Shown: positions 11,051-22,880 of the stretch, piece after piece
How positions within the stretch are numbered: position 1 is the stretch's first letter
Layout: each line of letters begins with the position of its first letter
NCBI GenBank assembly: GCA_963978905.1
Contig: OZ022256.1
Coordinates: 25,259,426-25,323,425, forward strand
Direction of reading: 5' to 3'
DNA length: 64,000 nt
DNA from: Trichostrongylus colubriformis
Lineage: Eukaryota > Nematoda > Chromadorea > Rhabditida > Trichostrongylidae
Notes under the pieces: generated by a model
What the model was told of the DNA's origin: nothing
The model's input: only the letters and a program-made list of their open reading frames with translations
Database searches by the model: none
Made by a program: the position numbers and the translations under genes

Positions 11051-14000
11051 TATACAAGGTCCCCTTTTTCGCATAAATCCAAAAAAAGTTCAACAACGAA
11101 AATGTTCGACGCATCACTCATTCGACTACACTCGGAATCCTATAGTGTTTGAATGTTTTTTTACTAAATGATGAATATCGTGATCCGCACGCAAATTTTT
11201 CATGCTTGAAATAAAAACCTTTAGCATGATGGCGCTTTGTTCTCTGGGTTATGTTGCTCCTTGGTGCTATTTTAGTACTTCATACTTCATGTACCAGTTG
11301 TGCATGCAATAAATAAATAAAAAAAGGAGTTGGAAAAAAGGAGAAGGAAGGCGCTGAACACTTCAAAATACTAAATGCAGGAGTGAACATTGAAATGCCA
11401 TCATTTCATACAGCATTTTCCAATGCTTTTCTTTAGCCGTTCCGGAAAAACACTGTGACCCAGCTATTATCTCCATCGCGATGCCAAAAAACAAATTCAC
11501 ACGGATCGAGCAATTATGCACACATGTCATTCACATCGTATCATTTCCAGATGGATACGCGTGTATCCAACAGCTACAGAGGACGCTTGCTGAGTGACCA
11601 GCTCAATTTCCCGCCTAGATTAGCTCACACGTCTCCAGAGCGAATTGTCTGCGGCTTCAAAATTCAATACGAAAAGCATGCGGGGTCATTTTATGAAACA
11701 CCATTTATATATGGTAGTAATCATAGGCATCTGTCGGTAAACAAACAGCTGACATGTGTATCTCAAGACAAAATAATAACAAAAACTATCGAGTAACTCG
11801 GAGCGATAGCCTTCTGCATGGGTACACGCCTCCAGGAAGAATCAAACCGCATCGTCCAATTTGGGTATGATCTAGGCGCCTCATGATTTGTTCTTCGTTG
11901 CCTTCAGTGCTTGTCTTCGGGCAAGTTCGTGAACAGCCTTCGCCCCAAACCAGGTCTACGTGGATAAGGAGGAGGGGGAAGGGATAAAATTTAACGAAGG
12001 TCAAAATAAAAGCGAACCAACAAAATAAGGCACGATACAGAGAAGAGAGAGCGCTCCGGAAGATGAGAAATTTCCTGAACCTAATAATAAGAATGAAAGC
12101 TCAGGATGTGAGTGCAACAATTCTACCCCTCATATGCGCAGAGCGCCGTTGGCAGATCTGAGTAATCCATTTGCACAGCTTTGGATTTATTTATTCACTA
12201 ATAAATAATTATTCATAGAGTTTGATTTATCGATCATCGATTTTGAAGAAGGGACAGACGTGAAAAGCACAGAAAGCTGCTGAAAAGCCAGAGAAGTTTA
12301 CGAAGGAAATAATTCAGAAAACCGGTCATGCGAGTCTTGTTGCCATAAATATGCCCAATCCTCTATACACATCAGAAAGACAGGAATTACAAGACACCGA
12401 TTCATAGCATTTCTTCATGCCTTGAACAGCCTACTATTTCTGAATCGAGGATTTCCGACATGAATGAGAGGTGAAGAGTGTCAGAGCATGAGGTCAGAAT
12501 TCCCTACACTATGACAACATCAAATCGATTGATCAGTAAACAATTAGTTGACCACTGAAAAGTCAACAGCAGGTGGTTTTAATGAAACAATCAAGAGGGT
12601 CACGAGAGAGTCAGAAAAGAGTGAAAACCGAAGAGAATTCTTGAAAATAAAACTGAAATCAAAAATCCACGGTGAGGATTAGGTGAGACAATTCAAGAGA
12701 ATTGACCCCATGACTTTTCGAGTAAATCCTCGCATAATCGAGATATCGATTAGGCTATAAAGTAGTTCGATCTTTCGCTATTTAGGACGCTTCCGGGCCT
12801 ACATGCGATGATCCCCGCGGTCAAAAGGATGGATTGAGCAGGAATCGAAACGATAGCTATGTATACAACAGCATACCTTCATAAGGACTAGAAATAAAAG
12901 GCTGGAGGATCCGACTCTGACCGACCCCATCCGGGATCTGCCACGCTCTGTGCCGTCCAGAATCTTGGATATCTGTGTACGGTTCAGACAATTCAGGGAC
13001 TTGCAGAGGCAACCAATGGACAAGCCAGTGTTGTCTTCTCGGACGACTTCGTTGCCAGTTAACCGACCAAAAAGGATAAAAGACACGGTTAGGTAAAGGT
13101 CTGTGCGGGTGTTTGCCCACAAATTGATTCAGGACCGTGCTATGGGAGTGGCACCCCAAGTCACTGCACCACTACACCATTCATAAGAATATGTAAGGAA
13201 CCTGCGGATATCATCAAGAATAAGCCATCCCCGATTTCAACCAAGATATCAAGGGCAGCATCAGGGCATTAATCGAATTCATACCAACAGCTAATGCTTG
13301 CTAGGAGAAATTCTATGGTGAATGAGTGAAAGCGAGTTCTTGTTGCATGTCCCACCGGGTGTAGCCGTTGTAACCCCTTTTTGGTGGTGGTATTGGTATA
13401 GTAGCGGATGGAAGACTGCAAAGGAGCATTAAGAAGGTGGTCGGCGAGCCGAAAAGTTGTAACAAGGTTACACGTGGAATAGCAAATCAGTGAAAATATG
13501 GTCAAACTGCGACTGCAAAAAGGAGAAATGTTGTCGTCATTGGAAGGGAGAGGAGAAGAGAAAAGATACAGCAGACAACGAATACGGTGAAATACGTGAG
13601 CAGGATAGGTGGCCGAAAACGGAATTTCTGGGGAAAGGGAACGCGCAAAGTGCGATTCACTCGGATCATCACTCATGCACCCCACATTCCTAACGTTCCA
13701 CAAGAAGATGGGGAAAACGCTAGAATTCTCTCGGGTCCAGAACGCAGTGAATGACACTGGGGAGAAAGCACGACAGGTTAACCACCAACTAACCTCGAAA
13801 GATCACGCAGCGACACTGCGCCCACTCAAAGGAGGAATGTTACTCGTTTATTTACTATACAATAAACCATTTCTGACCGGAACTTAACCGTACAGTCTCC
13901 CTTCCCCAGCACCCCGGTTTCGGAACCAAAACTGTAGCATTGCGAACGATGACCTGCTCTGAGACGCTTTCCCCTGCCATTCAATATTTGACTAGCGCGC

Positions 14001-17000
14001 CCATACACAAGAGAAAGCACTTCTAAGAGACAGAAATTTGCTTTCGTCAACGGCTACGACGGAGCTGGCGATAACTCGGACGGGCCAGTAAAGAAACTCG
14101 TCCGTGCGAAAACGATTCGATTCACGTAACGATGGCTGCTAGGCTGTCGTTTCGTGCTCGTCATCATCATCCGCCGTCATCGTGTCGTCGAAGCTGGTCC
14201 GGGAGGAACAAGACGATAATCGGGTGCGGTGTCCGGGAGGGTAGCGGACTGGCGACAAGGCGGCGGGTGGCGATGGACGGTGGCTTAGCCATTTAGACAC
14301 AGAAAAAACACAGCGATAGTCGTGTCTGTGAACGATGGGGAAAATATCAGAACATATGGGAAATTCGTGGAAACTGGCATAAAAACAACAAAAAAAAAAC
14401 AAGCAAGTAAATATAAATAAATGTCAGGTGAAATGCTCTCTTTGGGACAATAATAATCTCTTTTATTCCATGTCTACGAGCTTGCGATCAATTTAAAAAA
14501 AGGAGTGTTTAGAGTTCTCTGGGAACAGATCAACCGCTACATAAAAATAGGTAAAGGATTCCTCGCAATCACAGACTTTTCTAGGAATCGGTTTCAGATG
14601 CGAGCATTATAGATGCCGCCTCTTGAGCACAGACCACCCACGAAGAACAAATACCTGTGGGGAAAACATGCGTTGCTTTTGAGTCATAAAGCCAGTTTAG
14701 GCACATTTTCCAAGAAAATCAAGAATTCAGCTGGAGACTGTCTTCAGAGAGAAGTCAGAAAAATACACAACTGTGGATGGATTTTGGTAACCGGTCTTCC
14801 AACACGACTTCCGCCCCTCCCCACATATATCGAATTTAACCAGTTTTCAAGAAAATACAGCGAGGACATGAAAAAACGAATCGATCCCTGAGTGGAACCG
14901 AGTGAATATTTTTTTTACGTAACCAGTTCAACGAGTTTTGCAAGTGTGGTGAATGTGGACTTTTTTGAAAGACTTTCAAGGCAGATGACGTCAACAGGAC
15001 GATTTTGACATGATGGCAAGATTAGCGATAAGCTTCAACAGCGCCTATGATGACTAAGCAGCTAGAAGGACGAACACGCTGAATCGGACAGGTACGTGAC
15101 ACAGGGCCTGTCGCGGGCTGCAATTGCTGGCTGATTAGCTAGCTTGGGGAAATTCGGAAAAATCAAAGGAACAACCAAATGCTGTAAAAGTACAGTAGTC
15201 TCGTGCCACGAAATGAAGAGAAAATCAATGAAGATCACAAATGGCTCACTGATGGAGCAATACTGTAGGCACTCGGCCTGGTACATTGAAACATAAACTG
15301 GAGCCTCACAGGTGGCGTAAGCAGGAATAATATTCACCAGTGGTGGCTTAAACCATCGTATGAGGGTCCTGCAGATCATCTCCCATGGATCAGACCATGT
15401 AGGTGAGGAACTCGTAGCGATCGGTGAGGATTCATGCGCACGCGTCGCGTACGGTACGCGCAGCGGTTGTGCCTTTGATGCCACCGGATCGTCTCCCCAC
15501 CCCGTTAATAGAAGGTCACGACCGCGTCATACCTGTCTCCTGCGTCACCTGTATCACAGTGGTCCCTCGTTGCATGCCAAGGGTTCCTTTGCGGGAAAGG
15601 GTTGCATTTGTGACACGAGAAAAGCCTAGTGGAATAACGGATGAGCTACAACTTCGAGGAGCGCTTGCGATTTTTCTAGGGCCTTGGGCGGATAGCTCCA
15701 GCTTGACCTTATCTGCTAACTACATAAGGACAGTGGTAGATTATCTCCTCACTGCTCGTCGCCAATGTAAGGGGCTTCCCACTGCCAGGAGGGACACAAA
15801 GTTATCAGTGATAAGCACGCCTTGACGTTTCGTATGGCTTCCGGTTGGCGTTGCCCGTTGCATTCAGTCCATTAGGAGAAGGGGCATTCCCATACCACAG
15901 TTGTACCTTATCCAATACACTTTCCAAACCATCAGACGAGCCCCAAAGATGCTTCCTTTTGTGTGAGCACGAAAGAGTGAAGGGCTCGCAGCATCGCCTC
16001 ATAGATTGCCCCGTGCCCTGTGTTGCTATTTAGGAATGGAGTAGTATTCAAAGATTATTTGGTCCTTATAATGTCTTATAGGGACCAGCCAAAACAGCTG
16101 TACAAATTAATTCTTACATTTCTTAACGGCTCTGGTCCCTATTAACGACATCTCTGAAATAAAAACCCTGGTTGGCATGGAGGACATGGTACACCGAGAG
16201 TCGAGGAATCCTCTACAGGAGGGGGGCTGTATTTGACCGGACTTGAGGGGGGACATACTGGCTGAGATCTGCGATAAACAGTGGAACCTCAAGTTTCAAT
16301 AGCCAGATGAGAAGCGGGATCGTATTTTACAGCAAACCCGCGAGGAAATATTAAATGAACTTTTTTGCTTCAGGTAATAATACAAATACACAACAATAGA
16401 ACACATTGCAACTATACAATCCGGGGTGCTATCGTGATAAGGGATGGGGGGGGGACACCTTATAAAATGTAGCACATCTAACCATGAGCATCTTGGAAGG
16501 ATTTTTGAAGGTAAACATGCGTATTCAGATGTATATTTTTTCCTAGGCTTTAGAGAAGGAAAGAAGAAGTTTCTTTTCCCTCCTAGGTTTAGATAAAATA
16601 TGTCCATAGCTGGGATGCCCTCCGCTTTACGATAGCACCCAATGCGGCAACAGGTATTGGTATTAAATAGGTCAAAAAAGGGGATTGTATTCGGTCTATC
16701 TGTAGAAGTCAGGTCACATTAAAGCGGCTAATTCCCTCAACACCTGGAAGTGCCCTGATAGGGAACATTTGTCCAGGATTTGATTCGCGGACCACTTTAG
16801 CAGAACTGAATCGCTTCTCTTCACGGCTTCGATAAAAAAAATGAAATGCATATATTTTAAACGAAAGTAGGTGAAGCATCCCTGTCATCTGTAAGTGAAA
16901 ATCCCCTTTCATGGTTGGCATGAACTGAGAACAATGTAGTTGCAGCTTCCTCTTCCTACAATTTACTGAAAGAAAATCACATGTTGCCGAAATCCAGTTT

Positions 17001-19239
17001 GATGTCAAATCAGAATTAGCCCTTTGTGTACACACACAAAATTTATAGCTCTACATAAGGGGGCTCATTAGATTGGCTTCTCACTAATTATCCTGATACT
17101 GTAATCGTGCTGTGAGTTTGTCACTTTTATCACAGCCTTTTTGTCTTTTTAATCTTCCCAATTCATTCCCATGAATTCTCTTTCCATCTAGCAACAAAGA
17201 TCTCATTTTCATCGTTGGAGCAATCCAAATGGACTGTTGAATAGTACCAGGTGCACCCCAGCCATATAACTCCTAGAAGCTTTCAGAAAATTTCGGAAAA
17301 AATTGTTGCAAAATATCCTACATTTTAGTTGCATTTAAGTGTGCATTTTGCCCACGCCATTTTTCTCGGAAACATAAAAATCCTATCTTCCGAGGCACTA
17401 AACGACATCAGGACATCCAGGAAGTGGAAGGATTGTTGAATTTCGATGACATAATGTGGATTCGGGGTTCGATTGATGGATCGTGCATGTGACAAGGATT
17501 TATAATTCCTATGGAGCTTTGAAATGTGACCTAAGTGGACCCATGAGGTCTCTGCCTACAAATACGAGAAGCAAAATTGCAAAAAAAAAGCGGTCCACAG
17601 TGAGGTGGGAGGGGTCAAATTCTGCTCGCGATTACTAGCCACTTAGCCTCGTCTACGACTCACTTTAAGCAAAGAACGCCATGTATTTGTAAAAAAAGGA
17701 ACTGTTCCAAAAGCTGTCTTTACGGGGTAGGGTATGCTGGCTAATTTGATGACTTCTATAAGTCATTATGCTCAGAATTAGTAATTTTGACTTAGCATAC
17801 ATATGTGCATGCGATATGACATAGGTAAAACTACGATCTTGGTCAAAATTAATGATATGCGTGTAAGTTCTCCAGTGTCTGAAGATGTCAAAGATAGTCA
17901 ATCTTAAGTACTTGCAACAGCCAACCACAATCATGTTTGAAGAGGATTGTAGATTACGGCTAGAAATTTATCACACTGCCCAAAGGACGATTTCATCCAA
18001 CGCGCAGCGGTCTCTTAGCCCTGTGCAGATAGGTGATTTACCTAGGTTTCTGCTTCGATCTTCGAACTACTGATCGAGAGGAATCTCTGCATCGAGTAGT
18101 GATGTACGGACTATTTTGAAGGGGACTGGAGCGATACTTGCAAACTTTGGCGGCGGGAGGATCGTACCTTATCGAAAACTGGTAAGTTACGGGTCTGATA
18201 TAGCATGACGATGTAATCTGCAAATTTCTGTGAAAAATAGTTTGGTATGAAGGGGTGAGATATAATGCGTTGAGCATAGGGTCATTCCGTTTCAAGATGG
18301 GCCTACCACGTGGCTTAGCATTTGAACGCCATCTGACCAATACGATGATTTTCGCAGCTAGATCATGTACAGAGTACGTTCTGAAGCCAAGTAAATACAC
18401 ATGACCGCGATTGTTGCGTCCAAAATTTCAAAAATAATTTTTTCACCACTTGCATATTTGTCATACATACGTTAACCACTCACCTAGCAGGCACTGCTGG
18501 AATGCAGAGCGACTCCCTGTGACAATCATTTTTTAACCTTGTTATAGCAACTTCCAGTCGGCTGTCTCATGCATGTAAAAGTGCATGTAAGTAGAACACA
18601 TCCTCAGCTGCACAGTCCTTTTCTGCTTTTTCATTTTTAAGCTCAGAATGGTGCCAATATGATCCATGCCCCTAAAATATAATTGAAGAAATAGCCTTTA
18701 TCCCCAAGGAGTCCATAAGGTTATGATTTCAAGGCTTTACTAGACCGATGTGTCATTGCAATTGAGGTATCACCCACTTGTTATGTTATCTACGTATTTC
18801 ATCTTCACTCCTCTTCTGCACGCGATACAGACATCATCATTAACCTCATCACACTTTGCATTAGTTCCATTATCGTTGAGTGTTATTATAGCGCAAGCCA
18901 TTGATCTACTAAAGTCACTGGTATAAAGTAGAACACTAGCAACTTTAATTTCTCTTCACATTTTTCTGCCACTTTTTTTATTAATACTTGATCAGTGAAG
19001 ATACTTTATCACTTGTCTTTTGGCAGAATATCAGAAAGTGTAAGATCGAGTGAGTGCTGACGACGTCAGAAGGGAGCAGTGGAGGAAAGTATGTAGGACT
19101 GGGAAAGATGTAGGACTGGGAAAGATGTTCTCCTGAGCGAAAAGACCAGTCAAGAAGCGATAAATTGTAGCGAAACTCGCGTTGCGGAGAGCGCTCTTCG
19201 GATCCTTATCTCATCGCTCTCCACTTGATCACTAGCCGA
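11051..19239. other. Long gene-free stretch
   Basis: About 8 kb without a gene I can support. Longer open frames (13269-13757 minus, 162 codons; 15062-15484 minus, 140 codons; 15424-15825 plus, 133 codons) show no family motif, and the last two overlap on opposite strands. A hairpin pair lies at 16060-16142. A 17 bp tandem doubling (ATGTAGGACTGGGAAAG) lies near 19092. Undetected exons separated by large introns remain possible. Confidence 0.3.
16060..16142. other. Alternative hairpins sharing one arm
   Basis: TGGTCCTTATAA (16060-16071) pairs with TTATAGGGACCA (16076-16087) over 12 bp with one G-U and a 4-base loop. The second arm can instead pair with CTGGTCCCTATT near 16131-16142 across a longer loop. 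There is no adjacent gene to regulate. It may be the remains of a fold-back transposon. Confidence 0.5.
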
Positions 19240-19766
19240 AGGCGAAGCAACGTTTGCTCCTTGCCGTCTGCATCCACCCTCAACGGCTAGTGATGCAGGG
19301 AGAGCTAATGGGAACGAGTGATGGGAGCTAAGGTCTTACTTCGCATGTTTTCAGCCGTTTCATTGTTCTTTCTTTGCTCTTGCAGTATCTGGTGCCACGA
19401 TTTCCGTATTCCACAAATGGTCGAGATTGCTTTTTGTTGTGTCGTTCAACTACGTATCATCCGTACGAAACAGGTTGTTGACGGTTTGAGCACATACGAT
19501 TGCCTACTAAAAAGCAGGAATCCATGCTGCTGGTTTTCGATCCTCTTGTATGTCCCTCCATTATCTTTTGATTTAACTAAAATTTGTCTCGCATACTTGT
19601 AAAATTCCTTCCTTTAGAGCATAGAGTAAATTTGAAGGAAAAATACTCATCCAAAGGTACAGGTACTTCCTTGTTGCACAATTATCCAGAACTACAGCTC
19701 CTAGTATTTTTAGAACAGCTCATGATGTTCTTAGTACAGCACATGATGTTTTCACATACGAAACTA

Positions 19767-20618
19767 TTAGGTTGTCCCAAAAGTCTTGTAGGATTTTTCC
19801 AAAAAAATCAGTAGCTCTTGTTCACTTCGAGGCAGGTCCAGGCGGTTCAGGAATATGGTAGAAGGCACTCCAGGCTTTCTAACAAAATATATATTGACCC
19901 ACCAGATTCCGTGGAGAGAGCTACAATGCCCGTAGTCGATACCCACCCAACACGCGATGTCATCTACTACGAGTGCTCTTGCGACACCAAAGCGACGGAG
20001 CTGGCCACTCCATCAACGTTGCATTTGGCAAGGGATGTGTGAGCTACGAGACCGTGCGTCGCTGGTTCATCAGCTTCAGCAACGGCGAGATTGACAAGGA
20101 AGAAAAACTACGCTTGGGACTGTGCTGGTTCTGAGACGCGGAAGGAATGCTTCTCCGTGAGGTACTGGTACAGGGCAAGACAGTCACTGCTGCCGTATGC
20201 ACCCACCAGCTCCAGCAGCTCGCCGTCGCTGTTCGAGAAAAGTGCCGGGAAGTCCGCGGTCACCCTTCTTCATGACGACGCCCGCTCCCATTTCGCGAAA
20301 AGTACCCAGGCCAAGCTACAGGAGCACGGCTGGGATGTGCTGCCCCACCCACCATACTCTCCAGACATTGCACCTTCTGACTATCACCTTACCCGTCCTC
20401 TTGAATACTTCCTGGCCAAGAGAAAATTCCTTGATTATGACTCGCTTGCGAAGGAGATCGTGACTTTTTCGACTCTCAGAACCCAGGGTTCTAGGAAGAG
20501 GGAACCAACGATCTACCCGTGGGGTGGCAGAGTGTTGTCGATAACAATGGTCAATACGCTGTTGACTAATTGTTGCTTGTTGGAAGAAAAATCTTACAAA
20601 ACTTTTGGGAAAACCTAA
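19767..20618 (+). mobile_element. Mariner element, internally deleted and decayed
   Basis: Terminal inverted repeats start TTAGGTTGTCCCAAAAGT on the left and read TTAGGTTTTCCCAAAAGT from the right. The left flank is TA; the right flank is TG, so the target duplication has mutated. Inside, the + strand encodes pieces of a mariner transposase: a helix-turn-helix tail near 20041 (YETVRRWF), a KTVTAA block, and the catalytic block from about 20262 with HDDARSH and, 34 residues on, PPYSPDIAPSDYH. The segment that should carry the first catalytic Asp is missing, and stops and frame changes break the frame. At 852 bp it is shorter than the usual 1.3 kb. It cannot encode an active enzyme. Confidence 0.88.
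20250..20450 (+). pseudogene. Mariner transposase C-terminal fragment
   Basis: The best-preserved open piece of the mariner above. It keeps the second Asp (in HDD) and third Asp (in APSD) of the D,D34D triad and the conserved KFLDYDSLAKEI region before the frame degenerates. The N-terminal DNA-binding part survives only as a short fragment upstream, out of frame. Confidence 0.85.
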
Positions 20619-20851
20619 TGCTTTATCGCACTGGAGAAGCGAGTTGATATGGATATGCCACAATAGTCTACATGGTCCTTCGTTAGAACCTTGGGGAAAA
20701 GCGTCATTTGCGTGGAAAATATTATGCAGATTGTTCCAACTCACGTATGCGTCTGTCAATATTTCCCCGACCTCTCCAACCATTTTCTTTTCTTGTATTT
20801 TTCGCATCCATTCATTTAACACAACACAACCATAATCATCTACGTACAACA

Positions 20852-20935
20852 TTGTCAACGAATAGAGTGCTTTCGCTGCCTTTTCTACAAAACTTGTCAA
20901 CGAATAGAGTGCTTTCGCTGCCTTTTCTACAAAAC
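20852..20935 (+). repeat. Perfect 42 bp tandem doubling
   Basis: The 42 bp unit beginning TTGTCAACGAATAGAG occurs twice head to tail with no difference seen, so this is a very recent duplication. It lies just beyond the right end of the mariner element. Confidence 0.9.
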
Positions 20936-21659
20936 TTTTTCTGTAAGCTCCCATCAAGAAAGACTAGATGTCACTTTTCAAATGTCCTAAATCAGCTGGT
21001 TACCTTTCGTCGAAAAAGGGAGCTATGGAACAGATCAAGTTGATTCGTTAGCGCAAGGTTGGAACTATGAAACGATTGAAGAACAAATGTCTATCCACAA
21101 GTCCTCTATTTTTTTTGATTTTCTCTGCAACCTTGGGTGGACGCTAACAAAAAGTAGGATCTGTCGTGCTTTTCTTCGATGAACAGGTAGGCGGTGACTG
21201 ATTACAGTAGAATTCCATTAGAGCGGTACATCACACGGCAGAAGCTTTTAATGCACAGCTCAGTATCACCAAATAGAATGAATTTTTTCTATTATGCACT
21301 GGACTTTGTCGAAATTCTTAGCTTCTTCGGGCGGGGTCAGAGGAGGGGGAGCCTAGACGATCTTCTCATCAGCATATTGGAGAGCATCGGTAGCATGAGT
21401 GAATGTCATGAGGTTGTTAATACAGGAATAATCTTCAAAAGAAAGTGACCATTTCTAAATGTAACAGCCAAACATATGTGAGGGACCATCACCCATTGTA
21501 TGGCTAACCTGGTCCTGATGGGTGCTCGCGGAACCTCGTAGAATTCCTCGAAAATTTGCTGTAACAGCCGAAACAAGCAGCGAACAAGTGGTATGGACAT
21601 ATTCTAAGAAGAAAACTGGACGCCTAACCATATTAAGAAGCCTCAGTCATTATTCTCCA

Positions 21660-21795
21660 ATAATAATCAACGTTAAGTGGGTGTAGAGACAGGTGGTTTG
21701 GGTGCGCACTCCCACTCCCACGGTGCGAAGTTCAAATGCCCGCCTATGCCAACCTAGCCTTCCCTCTACCCGAGGTTATTGGTAACAGAGGACCA
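21660..21795 (+). repeat. tRNA-like SINE, family S2
   Basis: Shows a conserved core ACGGTGCG followed by a B-box-like GTTCAAATGCC, then a GCC.ACC.AGCCTTCC block. The same order occurs at 37255-37375 after the RTE fossil. The core resembles the T-arm region of a tRNA, consistent with a polymerase III-derived SINE. Confidence 0.55.
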
Positions 21796-22027
21796 GATTT
21801 GAAAAATGATTGATGATCAGATTTTTACCCCTTCTAATAAAGAGCGCCTACTGCTGATTGTTCGAGGTGTAGGGGCATAAAATATCGAAGAACAAATGGC
21901 TGGAAAATTTCCATTGGAACCGAGGAAACTGCTACACAGACCGCATGACTTTCTGAACAATGCCTGTCTCGTCCTGTGCACCGTAAAGTGGCCATACGAA
22001 GCTGCAGGCCACCGTGGTTCTCTGACC

Positions 22028-22880
22028 TTTTGACCTTTGAGTTGATGAGAATCGACAGATAAGATAATCCTGCTCGTATTACCATCGTTACTTTAACCTT
22101 TGAACACCGAATTTTATGAGCTCAGAGCATAACGTCCTCTCTTACTGTCGCATTCCCGAACCAAGCAATATTTCTGAGCCGACATGATGCGTTCTACGAC
22201 AGGGAACACAAAAAGGAAGCGTGGCCCATCCTGAAATGGAATGGTTCACGAGCGCTTCATCCCTACTCCCCACAGTGATGCTACCAGACCCTCCACTGAT
22301 AATACTACGCATTGTCTTTACCTACCGACTCCAATAGAACTCGAGCAGAGCAGAGAACATGCGAACCTCTCGTTCATCCGTATTACTTGCGTCGTACATC
22401 ACATGTCGGATTTTCACTCAATTAGACCGGATCAAACCTTGCGAAATATCGATCATAGCATGCTGATCCTTCGTCGGCGTGCGCGCTATAGCAAACTGCG
22501 CCATTTTGAGCGACTACGGTAGCTACCAGCCAGTCGGCAACCAGCTATAACCTTTAGTGTGAGTTGAGACTGTCTTACATTGCAATGATTCTCTGGTACT
22601 GCACCAGACTAGTGCTGTATTATTAGTATAACGAAGAGCTAAAGCTTAAAAGAAGCGCCCCGCTTGGTAAGGGTCATCCATTTTTATTCATCACTTTGAG
22701 TTGATCAGAAATCAACGAATTCATAATGATTCTGCTCGTCTCACTCTACTTACAGTCGCGTTTTTGAGCCAAACAACATTTTCTAGCAGACTATGGTGCA
22801 TTCTGTGATTCGGAACAGAAGTAGTAAGCGGGGGCATCCCGAAATGGAAAGGTCCGCTAGCGCTCCGTCTCTATTCCCAC
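22028..22880 (+). repeat. Diverged direct duplication
   Basis: About 22028-22270 and about 22690-22880 share ordered landmarks: TTTGAGTTGAT, CTGCTCGT, an ACTGTCGC or ACAGTCGC block, a TGATGCGTTCT or TGGTGCATTCT block, and a C.TGAAATGGAA or CCCGAAATGGAA block followed by CTATTCCCAC or CTACTCCCCAC. Divergence is high. No coding function seen. Confidence 0.5.

Noticed and set aside
13269..13757. 162-codon minus-strand open frame, the longest of the first 19 kb
   Set aside because: No recognisable motif, unusual composition, overlapping open frames on the other strand and no splice or polyadenylation context.
15062..15825. Overlapping 140-codon (-) and 133-codon (+) frames
   Set aside because: They overlap on opposite strands in a higher-GC patch where long frames arise by chance. 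Neither shows a family signature.
20316..20957. 213-codon minus-strand frame with a repeated peptide block
   Set aside because: It is antisense to the mariner transposase fragment and runs through the 42 bp tandem doubling, whose length being a multiple of three keeps it open.
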